DNA from: Hirundichthys speculiger
Taxonomy: Eukaryota; Chordata; Actinopteri; Beloniformes; Exocoetidae
DNA: 64,000 nucleotides
Reading direction: 5' to 3'
Assembly: GCA_018398805.1 (NCBI GenBank)
Contig: JAGFBZ010001289.1
Span: forward strand, 582,494-646,493
Below, piece by piece: positions 46,421-58,004 of the stretch. Made by a program: the position numbers and the translations under genes. Below the pieces are notes generated by a model. The model was not told where the DNA came from. It did not search any database and was given only the letters and a program-made list of their open reading frames with translations. How positions within the stretch are numbered: the stretch's first letter is position 1; each line of letters begins with the position of its first letter.

Positions 46421-46818
46421 CGTTGGTATCTTGACATCCACCCCCATTTCTTCTGCCAGTGTTTCCAAGTCACGCCTGTTTTTGCATGAGTAGTGGTACG
46501 TTTTATAGATTAACTGCATGGTGTCCAGGATTGTAATGGCATAGGCACAGTCCTTCAGCAGTAATGAGACAGCACACTCTAGTTTGTGAGGGAGGCACCA
46601 GAAATCAATTAAAGAAGGATTGAATTCTTTAAGTTTGGCTTGAACACTGTTACGAACACCCATGTTCACAGATGTTCCATCTGCTGTGAAGCATGCAATT
46701 CTGTCTTTCAGTTCATTACTCTCTAACCCCAGACTGTTGAACGCTTTGTAGATCGCATCAAGCACTCCATTTGCATGTGCATGTTCAACTGCTTGTAGTG
46801 CCACAAAAGTTGTTTTTG
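46421..46818 (-). pseudogene. ZNF862-like hAT transposase, part 3
   Basis: Encodes VALQAVEHAHANGVLDAIYK, RIACFTADGTSVNMGVRNS, IDFWCLPHKLECAVSLLLKD and SCKNRRDLETLAEEM, the central RNase H-like part of ZNF862/hAT-type proteins. It is fused in frame to the L1 at about 46420. On its other side it is cut by the insert at 46819-48082. Confidence 0.8.
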
Positions 46819-48082
46819 TAGAGCCCTTTGGAATCCGCGATCACGTAATCGCGGACGGAATCGCAGAATTGGAGATTAAAAACGGAATTCACTTTAAATG
46901 CGCAATATAACAGAACTGAACGGCAATTTGCGTAAAAGTTTTCTCTTTTTTTTTCTCCCGGAATAAAAGGAACTTTTCTTTCGAGAAAATGTTCCAAGAG
47001 AGTTCACGAAAAAGTGGGGACACTCTAGCTTCTCTGCCCCCACTTTCCTCATCATAGAAAAAAAAATACACGTCGAAGCAGCACCCGAGAAACTGGCGAA
47101 GAAGCAAAGGAACTAGCGGTTTACTCTCAGGTACAGGGCAGAGCAGTTTATCCAAAATTATTATGTGTCTGGCGATTCAAAATTCTGCAAATTCTGCCAG
47201 CACACGATTGAATGGACACAAAATATACGTGCAAGGATCAGTTCCATCCATCCATTAGCTCCCGCTTGGTCCGTAGTCGGCTCGCGGGGGCCGCAGCTTC
47301 AGCAGAGGGGCTCCAGACCTCCCTCCCCCCGGCCGCTTCCACCAGGCCAGCTGAGAGATATAATCTCTCCAGCGTGTCCTGGTCTACCCCATGGTCTTCG
47401 AGCGAGGATCAATGAATAAGTGAAAAGCACAAACGTAAAAAGGCGAGAGTCACTCAACGAGCTAAACACAAAGAGGCTGATAATTATTTATTTAAACAGC
47501 TGTCTGTAATAGATGGAACACCTAAAAAAAAAAAAAAAAAAACACCCGGGCACACACTCATACACACAACCAGTGTTCAGTGTTCACTGCTTTGGATTTC
47601 ATAGCATCTACATCAACTGTAGTAAATATAGTTTTTTCTGTTATCGGACACAGTTTGTCATGACGTACCTGAAAAATATCAGGTACGTTATGACAAACTG
47701 TCTGATAACAGAATAAATTAAACAAACTAAAATAATTAGTTTACTGCTGTTGCAATTTTTCTTTTTTGCACTTTAAATGGATTTGACCTATTTGAATTTT
47801 TTTTTTCTTATTTATTACATAGAAAAAACTAGATTTTTTTTGTAAAAAAAAAAAACAATGTTTTGGTGGACACAATATGTTTAAAAGTATAAAAACATTA
47901 AAGTTTACAGTTATAATTGCATAAATTGTCTATATTTCATTACTTTGTATACTGTTTTGGGGTTAAATTTGCATAAAATGCTTAAAACGGAATTCTCAAA
48001 AATTAAAAACCGAAAAACACCGAAAATGAAAAAAATCAAAACGGAATTTGAGAAAAAATAAAACGGATTTCATAGGGCCCTA
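46819..48082 (+). mobile_element. hAT-type element G, copy 1, CGGBP1-like finger remnant
   Basis: Ends TAGAGCCCTTTGGAATCC and GGATTTCATAGGGCCCTA. TTTTTG occurs on both sides (46813-46818, 48083-48088); joining the flanks with one copy restores the ZNF862-like frame (GSPK|TTFVALQ). Plus strand near 47150-47220 reads YYVSGDSKFCKFCQHTIEWT, a CGGBP1/hAT-type zinc finger start. A LINE fragment interrupts it at 47241-47404. The far side continues SEKHKRKK in broken frame. Confidence 0.82.
47241..47404 (-). mobile_element. Short LINE (Rex/Babar-like) 3' fragment
   Basis: Matches the 3' end of 49884-52035 (e.g. ATCCATCCATTAGCTCCCGC, CGCGGGGG) with small deletions. Flanked by the duplication AGGATCA (47234-47240 and 47405-47411), so it arrived by target-primed insertion. 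It splits the zinc-finger coding sequence of element G. Confidence 0.85.
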
Positions 48083-48563
48083 TTTTTGGGGATCCCTGTT
48101 TTATGTATCTCACACAAACAGCCTCATTTTCAACAATACTTTTATCTGTGGCTCCATCAGCAGTCACCGATATGTATCGTGCATTTTTTATGTCTGACAG
48201 AATTTCATCTTCTATTGTCTCGGATATGAATGAAACCATTTGTGCACATGCCATTTGGTTTGTATACTTTGGAGATAATTTGACTCCATTTTTCACATGA
48301 GTTTTTACCCATGGACCAAATTTTGTGAAGGGTTCTTCACTTTTAGCAATAGTGTAGGCAATATTAAATTTAGCCTCAAGATCCCGTTTGGTTGCTTCGT
48401 CAATTTGAAGGACCTGCCGAGATGCTGCCATTTGAATTGGCTTTTTTTGCTTATTGATGTAGGAATTATAGCATGCTATGTGACTTTTGGATTGATCATG
48501 TTTGGTCAGGGATTCTTTCTTGCATGATTTATTTCCCGTTAAAAAAATCAGTTTTTCCAGCAA
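48083..48563 (-). pseudogene. ZNF862-like hAT transposase, part 2
   Basis: Encodes NKSCKKESLTKHDQSKSHIA, a TTF-type zinc-finger end, then DEATKRDLEAKFNIAYTIAK, EPFTKFGPWV and RYISVTADGATDKSIVENEA, the usual order in ZNF862-like proteins. A one-base excess in a T run near 48541-48547 throws it out of frame with the N-terminal part. Confidence 0.82.
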
Positions 48564-48965
48564 GTGTTGGAGTTGATTTACAGTACATGCATGTCAAGGC
48601 GTCCTGGTCATCAGATGCACGCTCTAGCCAAGGATACAACTGAAACCACTCATTTTTTATTTTGCCACTCTTTTTTGACTTTTGATCAGGCAGAGAATTT
48701 GATACATTTTGTCTAGGTCGCTTTAGTGCTGCTGTAGAGTTCCTATTAAAGAAGGGGTGTATTTTTGGGCCAGAGTTATTGTCATCCTGTGTATCGTGGT
48801 CCATTTCAGTGGTGGGTGCATGGTCACCAGAAGTCATATCTGTCTCACCAGCCTCATTCTGTGTCACTCTCTGAGAGCTATTAGTGTTCGTATCTGTTGA
48901 GGGAATGAGGGCAACAACATGGTCAGGGGTTAATATGGCACCAGCAGCATTGTCGTTTATGAAAA
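48529..48965 (-). pseudogene. ZNF862-like hAT transposase, N-terminal part
   Basis: Encodes FINDNAAGAILTPDHVVALI, an acidic stretch and IKNEWFQLYPWLERASDDQD followed by ALTCMYCKSTPTLAGKTDF, the first half of a TTF-type zinc finger (C-x2-C). It runs out of frame at the T run at 48541. An in-frame stop lies just upstream near 48973. Confidence 0.8.
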
Positions 48966-49079
48966 ACCCCTATTATCGTCTACTATCACTACATTTCAGA
49001 AGCATTTACAAGCATGAAAGCACATTTTATTCTGTTTCCATGATGCTTACTATGAAAACTAATATTTCTTTTTTGTTAA

Positions 49080-52000
49080 CACCAGAACCGCCAAGAAGGT
49101 CATTTTTACCTCCTAGCATTTTCAAATGTTTGTATTTCTGTTAAAATAAAACCCCAACATCTGTAAGTTCATGACTTTTTCTGAATGAATGAATCCAACA
49201 AAAACAACAGTCTGGCTGTTGTACCAGGATCTGAGTGAGGGAGAGTCAGAAAGAGCGGAAATAACGGCAGATGTAGGTGAGGAGGAATCGGTGGGAGGGG
49301 CAGACCGATGACCCGTCATTTTCACCAGGTGATACGACATCAACTGAGGATGAGGAGCCGAATTTATGAAAAAGGCCCCGGCTTCTATAAGTGAGGGGTC
49401 ACCCGCCACATACATTCAGTCCTCAGACATAGTGGGGGCTCGCGGAAATACTGACAGCTAAATTCAGAAGTCAAGTGTTTTAGTTTCCTCTGGTTCTAAT
49501 CATTTGGCATTTTAGCGAGGCTACGACTCTGACTGATCTAATCATAAATATTTACATTAATCAGAGCTCAACCTGTATGCTAGCTACATGAGGCAGCCAA
49601 GGACGGAACCGTTTGGAGACCCATAAAGCTGGGACTGCGGACCGGGAGAGCCCCAGTCCACAAATGTCCCGGTGGAGAGAGGTGGTCCAACTGCATACGC
49701 GCGCCGCAACATTGACGACCTTATAAATGCGTTCATGTACTTGATGGACCAAGTGATGCTCCAGCATATTTGTGACTGTACGGTGGCGGAGCCGCGCCGG
49801 TGGCGGAGCCGCGCCGGTGGAGAGGAGGGCTGGGAATGGAGTCATGTGTGCCTGAGGGGGAGCATGCAGCGTTAATCCGTTTTCCATCAATCCATCCATT
49901 AACTCCCGCTTGGTCCGGAATCGGGTCGCGGGGGCAGCAGCTTCAGCTGAGAGGCCCAGACCTCCCTCCCCTCGGCCGCTTCCACCAGCTCCTCTGGGAG
50001 AATCCCGAGGCGCTCCCAGGCCAGCTGAGAGATATAATATCCCCAGCGGGTCCTGGGTCTTCCCCGTGGTCTTCTCCCAGTTGGACATGCCCGAAACACC
50101 TCCCCAGGGAGGTGTCCAGGGGGCATCCTAACCAGATGCCCGAACCACCTCAACTGGCTCCTCTCGATGTGAAGGAGCAGCGGCTCTACTCTGAGTCTCT
50201 CCCGAATGACCGAACTTCTCACCCTATCTCTAAGGGAGAGTCCAGCCACCCTACGGAGAAAGCTCATTTCCGCCGCTTGTATCCGCGATCTCATTCTTTC
50301 GGTCACTACCCACAGTTCATGACCATAGGTGAGGGTTGGAACAAAGATCAACCGGTAAACAGAGAGCCTTGCCTTTTGGCTCAGCTCTCTCTTCACCACA
50401 ACGGACCGGTACAGAGTCCGCACCACAGCAGACGCCGCACCAATCCGTCTGTCGATCTCCCGCTCCTTTCTCCCATCACTCGTGAACAAGACCCCGAGAT
50501 ACTTAAACTCCTCCACTTGAGGCAGAACCTCACTCCCGACCCGGAGGAGGCATTCTACCCTTTTCCGACTGAGGACCATGGTCTCAGATTTGGAGGTGCT
50601 GATCCTCATCCCGCTCCATGGCTGCGCCTAGAAATTCTGTCCATAAACGTTATGAACAGAACCGGTGACAAAGGGCAGCCCTGGCGGAGTCCAACTCCCA
50701 CCGAAAACGAATCCGACTTACAACCGGCAATGCGGACCAAGCTCCCACTCCATTTGTACAGGGACTGGACAGCCCGTAACAACGGGCCCAGCACCCCATA
50801 CTCCGGGAGTACCCCCCACAGGACCCCCCGAGGGACACGGTCAAATGCCTTCTCCAAGTCCACAAAACACATGTGGACTGGTTGGGCAAATTCCCATGTT
50901 CCCTCCAGGACCCTAGTGAGGGTATAGAGCTGGTCCAGTTTTCCACGACCAGGACGGAACCCACATTGTTCCTCCTGAATCCGGGATTCGACAATCGATC
51001 GAACTCTCTTCTCCAGCACCCCTGCATAGACCTTACCAGGGAGGCTGAGGAGTGTGATTCCCCTGTAATTGGATCACACCCTCCGGTCCCCCTTCTTCAA
51101 AAGGGGAACCACCACCCCGGTCTGCCAATCCAGAGGTACTGCCCCCGATTTCCATGCGATGTTGCAGAGACGTGTCAACCAAGACAATCCTACAACATCC
51201 AGAGCCTTTAGGAAATCAGGGCGGATCTCGTCCACCCCTGAAGCCCGGCCACTGTGCAGCTTCTTAACTACCTCAGCGACCTCAGCTCCGGTAATGGACG
51301 AAGTCCACCCCCAAGTCCACAGGCTCAGCATCCTCAACGGAAGACATGTTGGTGGGATTGAGAAGGTCCTCGAAGTATTCCTTCCACCGCCGAACGACAT
51401 CTCCAGTCGAAGTCAGCAGCACCCCATCCCCACTATACACAGTGTTGGTGAAGCACTGCTTTCCCCGCCTGAGCCGCCTGACGGTTTGCCAGAATCTCCG
51501 AGGAGCCGATCGAAAGTCTTTTTCCATGGCCTCACCGAACTCCTCCCACACCCGAGTTTTCGCCTCAGAGACCACCGAAGCCACCGCCCGCTTGGCCTGC
51601 CGATACCTGTCTGCTGATTCCGGAGTCCCACAAGCTAACCAAGCCCGGTAGGACTCCTTCTTCAGTCTGACGGCCTCTCTCACCCGAGGTGTCCACCACC
51701 GAGTTCGAGGATTGCCGCCACGACAGGCACCGACGACCTTACGGCCACAGCTCCGGTCAGCCGCTTCAGCAATGGAGGCGCGGAACATGGCCCATTCAGA
51801 CTCAATGTCCCCCGCCTCCCCCGGGATGTGATTGAAGCTCTGCCGGAGGTGTGAGTTGAAGATCTTTCTGACAGGTTCCTCTGCCAGACGTTCCCAGCAA
51901 ACCCTCACTACACGTTTGGGCCTGCCAGGTCTGACCGGCATTCTCCCCCCACCATCTGATCCAACCCACCACCAGGTAGTGATCAGTTGACAGCTCAGCT

Positions 52001-52439
52001 CCTCTCTTCACCCGAGTGTCCAAAACATACGGACATTAATCCGTTTTTTCCAAAATTATTAAAATATCTGTGATTTACATCTGAAATCTGTTGTTTTGTG
52101 TTGTAAATAGTCTGTCATTCGATTGATGTTGTTTTCATGTTTGTGTTAGCATACAGCTCCTACAGTTTGTTGATGAACGTACCGATGTATTTATTTGTGT
52201 TGCTGAGAGAGAGAAAGTGCGCAGCGTTCGGCTACGTAGAAAAAAGCTCACAAAAATATACATTTTAAACACTTATTTTGACAAGTGTCCATCATTATTA
52301 TTTCAGAAATATTCAGGAATGAGCCACGTTACAACTATTACAAATGACATGTTAGCATCACTGATGCTGTTGCAGCGATGGGGTGAAAATGACCGTCCTC
52401 TGTGCTTCTAGGATGTTTTGAATCTTGGCGGTTCTACTG
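49080..52439. mobile_element. Second piggyBac-type element, split by a LINE
   Basis: Termini CACCAGAACCGCCAAG and CTTGGCGGTTCTACTG, each bounded by TTAA (49076-49079 and 52440-52443). Subterminal AAAATGACC repeats occur on both sides. No transposase is recognised in the ~1.2 kb outside the LINE. The left end also occurs at 39405-39871. Confidence 0.82.
49884..52035 (-). mobile_element. LINE (Rex/Babar-like), copy 2, with 12-bp TSD
   Basis: Flanked by TTAATCCGTTTT (49872-49883 and 52036-52047). The 5' end is truncated within the endonuclease domain (GAELSTDHYLVVGW survives near 52000-51960). Then come the linker (51941-51282), RT blocks (QEEQCGFRPGRGKLDQLYTL; CFVDLEKAFDRVPRGVLWG; LRQGCPLSPVLF) and the C-terminal domain (LTYGHELWVVTERMRSR, LRWFGHLVRMPPG, RPRGRPRTRW). 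About 105 bases holding the catalytic FADD are deleted near 50611-50617. At least three frameshifts remain, so it is inactive. Confidence 0.93.
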
Positions 52440-52443
52440 TTAA

Positions 52444-52644
52444 CTATTCTGTTGTGTATTTTTATGAGGTTATTTACCAGAATGATACCATTTTTTGTGG
52501 AGTAGATTCAGTGATGGACAAAACTGAAGACCGACGAATGCAAAAGTCCACCTGTCCATCACTGGGTTAGGCGCATGTGTAGTTATGACTTCCGGCAAAC
52601 GACGTGCACCCAAAACAGGGCCACTTTCAGATATATAATATATA
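52444..52644. other. Unrecognised sequence between piggyBac-type and Tc1 elements
   Basis: No coding or repeat features. It may be interior sequence of the ZNF862-like hAT. Confidence 0.4.
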
Positions 52645-52867
52645 CACACACGTGGACAAAATTGTTGGTACCCCTCAGTTAAAGAAGGAAAAAACCCACA
52701 ATTCTCACTGAAATCACTTGAAACTTACAAAAGTAACAATAAATAAAAAATTTATTGAAAATTAAATAATCAAAATCAGCCATTACTTATGAATTGTTGA
52801 TTAACATAATTATTAAAAAAAAAAAACTAATGAAATAGGGCTGGACAAAAATGATGGTACCCATAAC

Positions 52868-53910
<1,043 letters not shown>

Positions 53911-54198
53911 ACCTTTCCACCAAACAGCAGAGTGACTACTTGTCTCCCTTTAAATAGGCAGACTGACTGATTATGAGTTTGGAAACACCTGTGATGTCAA
54001 TTAAAGGACACACCTGAGTTAATCATGTCACTCTGGTCAAATATTTTTCTTTTATAGAGATACCATCATTTTTGTCCAGGCCTGTTTCATTAGTTTGTTT
54101 TTTTAAATAATTATGTTAATCAACAATTCATAAGTGATGGCTGATTTTGATTGTTTAATTTTCAATAAATTTTTATTTATTGTTACTTTTGTAAGTTT

Positions 54199-55308
54199 TA
54201 GGGGTGCTCCGATCGATCGGTGACCTGATCGGATCGGCCGATATGCATATGATCGGGATCGGTCAGAATTGTCATTAAAGCCGATCAAAAGAGCCGATCA
54301 AAAACGCTCTATTCTCGTGCGCATATACTGTGTATAGACCTTTTCCGGCCAGCCCCCCGGAAGTACCCCGTCCACCATTGCTGGGTTGTGCTACAGAGCG
54401 ACACTTTCACCGGCTCGCAGATTAACCAGTGTTTTTCTCTTTCTACCAATATATATTTTTATAATGTCGAGTCGGTCGAGTGGGAATACATGTTCCGTCA
54501 TAAACTGTGTCAACAATGGCATGAAAATTCAACAATGGAAGAAGAAAGTATGAAATACACAAGCCTTTACTGCACGAAGACTGCCTTGTTTGCAGAACAA
54601 GAAGTTAGGAAGATGTGGGTGAAAAAATATCAACAGAAAGGACTTTGTTCCAAATGAATACAGCCGGGTGAATTTTCGTTAACATTCAATCTCATACTAC
54701 TCATAGTCTCGCCGAGAGTCCCGGACGATTCTGGCCGAAAGAACAGCAGTATGAGGCTACTGTAGCCCTCGGCACTAGCACAAGCATATAAATCAATGAA
54801 TGAATGAATGAATTAGGAGAATGATAAAATAAATTAAATATAACATTAACACATAGCCTAATTTACCGCTAGCGTTAATGTTACAGTAGCATAATCTTTA
54901 TGGCTTGTTGACGTTAGTTATAGCCAGCGTTGCAGCGTTCCACAGTTTTTAATGTTTGATTATGGGAATAGATCATGCTATTTCCATAACTAATCATTAA
55001 AAACAGCGATAAACTACCTTCATCTGTAACTGGAGGCCACTGCCTAACATCATCAATCCAAGACATGTCTGCGTTATCCGTTAACAGATCCTCCACGCTG
55101 CTGTGTTTGGGTTAGTTGGTGGAGCACCGCACACTCCAATTATGGCGGGGCCACTAGGGGGCGCATGTCCACAATTTTCAAGTCGAAAAGGTCTAAGACA
55201 GCAAGAAACAAAGGAAAATAAATACAATCGGTGATCGGTATCGGATCGGCCGATATTGATTTCAGTGATCGGTGATCGGCCCCAAAAACCCTGATCGGAG
55301 CACCCCTA
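54199..55308 (+). mobile_element. hAT element, CCGATCGATCGG family, copy 1, with THAP-like fragment
   Basis: Termini TAGGGGTGCTCCGATCGATC and GATCGGAGCACCCCTA, perfect TSD GTAAGTTT (54191-54198 and 55309-55316), inside the Tc1 end. A second copy is at 57088-59917. Confidence 0.93.
54463..54670 (+). pseudogene. THAP-type zinc-finger fragment inside the hAT
   Basis: Plus strand reads MSSRSSGNTCSVINCVNNGM then KIQQWKKK. After small frame changes come EIHKPLLHEDC, RKMW and NINRKDFVPNEYSRV. This follows the layout of fish THAP-like fingers (C-x4-C, W, then R.W...nR.d..Pne.s.V). At least two frameshifts break it. THAP is not a usual hAT domain, so capture or a composite ancestor is likely. Confidence 0.55.
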
Positions 55309-55390
55309 GTAAGTTTCAAGTGATTTCAGTGAGAATTGTGGGATTTCCTTCTTTAACTGAGGGGTACCAACAATTTTGTCCACGTGTGTA

Positions 55391-55629
55391 TCTAATATTA
55401 AATTTTGTTTCTAAAGTTCTGAATAAACTTTGTTTCTAGGTTATTTAGATATGTTTGCCTTGGTGACACATGACAAATGTGCAGAAATCATCATAAAAAA
55501 AAAAAAAAAAAATCTAAGTTGATGGTGGATTTTGTGTCCCTCGCCACTGGCGACAAGGCAGAAAAAACTGTCGAAATCGTCAAATTTTGGTCGCAGTTGG
55601 CGACCAGTTGGTCATGATTTTATGCCCTG
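55391..55629. mobile_element. hAT-type terminus (TTTTATGCCCTG)
   Basis: The stretch GGTCGCAGTTGGCGACCAG to TTTTATGCCCTG (about 55588-55629) matches the terminus at 40123-40134. It may be the 5' end of the ZNF862-like hAT on the minus strand. Both nearby larger elements would then be nested in it. Its partner end was not found. Confidence 0.45.
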
Positions 55630-56390
55630 AAATGCCATTTTCTATTATATTCATGGACTTGTATGGTATGGTACTTGTATGACAACTTTAGCCAACATCA
55701 GGGGGGTCAAGTTTTAAATCAAATCATGACCGGAAGGATCTAAATCACATTACATGACACGAAATGATTCACAGTCATATAGATTAGCTTCTGATTTGGA
55801 TCGTAATGTTCTTCTGTTTAGGAGCAGATTGTACAGTACACTGTGCTGGACTGCAGCCAACAGCTGCTACTGTAAACCAGGTTGACGGAGCAGTTGTATT
55901 CTCGTTTACCAGCGCTGACTTATCATTCCCAAGGTCAGTGGCTGTACTTGGCAAGGATATAGCCCTCAACTGAAAGTGTTGTATTGATTCTGCTTATTCC
56001 TCAATGGCCTGAAATTTGTCTCTTGTACTATGTCATACTATTCAACGTAAAAGTTGCTAAAACGGGTCTGAAAAGCTACAAAATATTTCAACAAAAATGC
56101 TTCGGGGGCAAAAGGCTTCCTTCAAAACAAGATCATGTATTGATTTGGTTATCTATCATTTCAGAAGAGAGGGGCCAGTGTAAGGTGAGAGCATGTGTGT
56201 GTCTGTGTGATAGTGGGATGGGGTTCAACAGATAAGCTCGGACAGTAAAAGTAACATATAACACCCCCATGCAATATATGCATGTAGGTGTTATTATACC
56301 TGGGTGGCCACCTTAAGCTTGGATTTGTTTGAGAAACACTGGAGTGTCAACCAAACCCTTAGGAAAAAGTTTGGAAACCAGTTGTATGTA
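55630..56390. other. Unrecognised sequence
   Basis: No exon, RNA gene or transposon terminus seen. Confidence 0.5.
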
Positions 56391-57638
56391 TACACACCTG
56401 ATCAAAATTTTGAGGCCAGTTGAAAAATACCAAGACTATTTGGACTGTTGGATCTTAAAAAGGCTCTAAATAGATTTTCAAAATGCAAAAAGAAGAAATG
56501 CAAGTCAGAACAAAAATAAAGAAAGAGAGTAAGCAATGTATTGCAAACAACAATTAAACTGAAATAGGCTGTTCATGAGCAGCCAAAAGCTTAGGACCAC
56601 AGCCTTTAAAAGCCAAAATCTGTGCAAAAATGCGAATTTAATGTCATTGTTGAGCTGCATAAGCAAGGCCTCTTGCAACACTCCATCGCTGATGAGGTTG
56701 GACACAGTGAGACAGTCATTTTGAATTTCTTAAAAGATCCTGAGGGTAATGGACCAAAAAAGTCAAGTGGTAGACCCAAAATATTTCACTGGCGCTGAGC
56801 CGGAGGATCAGTTTGGCTGTCCGTCAAGACACAGGACAAACCTCAACCCAAATTAAGTTTGTTACTGGTGCTGACTGCAGCTCAGAAACCATCAGGCAGC
56901 ATCTGCAAGAGAAGGGCTTAAAGAACAAAAAAAACGTTTTCGGCCTCGTCTCCTTCAATCCCACAAATCTGCCCGTTTGGACTTTGCAAGAGAGAACCAA
57001 ACACAGAGATTGAAAGGTGGAAGACAGTTATTATTCTCTGATGAGAATAAAAATGAAACCTTGACGGTCCTGATTAGGGATGCATATTAGGGGTGCTCCG
57101 ATCGATCGGTGACCTGATCGGGATCGGCCGATATGCATATGATCGGGATCGGTCAGAATTCTCCTTTAAGCCGATCAAAAGAGCCGATCAAAAACACTCT
57201 ATTCTCGTGCGCATTCACTGTGTCTAGAGCCCTATGGAATCCGCGATCATGGAATCGCGGAATTGGAGATTAAAAACGGAATTCACTTTAAATGCGCAAT
57301 ATAACAGAACTGAACGGCAATTTGCGTAAAAGTTTTTTCTTTTTTTTTCTCCCGGACTAAAAGGAACGTTTCTTTCAAGAAAATGTTCCAAGAGGGTTCA
57401 CGAAAAGGTGTGGACACTAGCTTCTCTGCCCCTGCTTTCCTCATCATAGAAGAAAAAAAAAAAAAACACGTCGAAGCGGCACCCGAGACACCGGCGAAGA
57501 AGCAAAGGAACTAGCGGTTTACTCTCAGGTACAGAGCAGAGCAGTTTATCCGAGATTATTATGAGTCTGACAATTCAAAATTCTGCAAATTTTGCCAGCA
57601 CACGATTGAATGGACACAAAATATACGTGCAAGGATCA

Positions 57639-57799
57639 GTTCCATCCATCCATTAGCTCCTGCTTGGTCCGTAGTCGGCTCGCGGGGGCAGCAGCTTCAG
57701 CAGAGGCCCAGACCTCCCTCCCCCCGGCCGCTTCCACCAGACCAGCTAAGAGATATCATCTCTCCAGCGTGTCCTGGTCTGCCCCGTGGTCTTCCAACG
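57639..57799 (-). mobile_element. Short LINE 3' fragment inside element G copy 2
   Basis: Same insertion as 47241-47404, with AGGATCA at 57632-57638 and 57800-57806. Its presence in both G copies shows it arrived before G was copied. Confidence 0.85.
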
Positions 57800-58004
57800 A
57801 GGATCAATGAATAAGTGAAAAGCACAAACGTAAAAAGGCGAGAGTCACTCAACGAGCTAAACACAAAGAGGCTGATAATTATTTATTTAAACGGCTGTCT
57901 GTAATAGATGGAACACCTAAAGAAATAAAAACACCCGGGCACACACTCATACACACAACCAGTGTTCAGTGTTCACTGCTTTGGATTTCATAGCATCTAC
58001 ATCA

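Noticed and set aside
45482..46804. The 440-codon frame as a new host gene
   Set aside because: Its two halves belong to unrelated mobile elements (hAT-type and L1), the upstream part is frameshifted and split, and there is no sign of a start or splice signal.
49800..50927. A 375-codon plus-strand open frame
   Set aside because: It is the antisense shadow of the minus-strand LINE, whose RT and C-terminal motifs are clear.
51069..51617. A 182-codon plus-strand open frame
   Set aside because: Antisense shadow of the LINE linker region; it has no recognisable domain.
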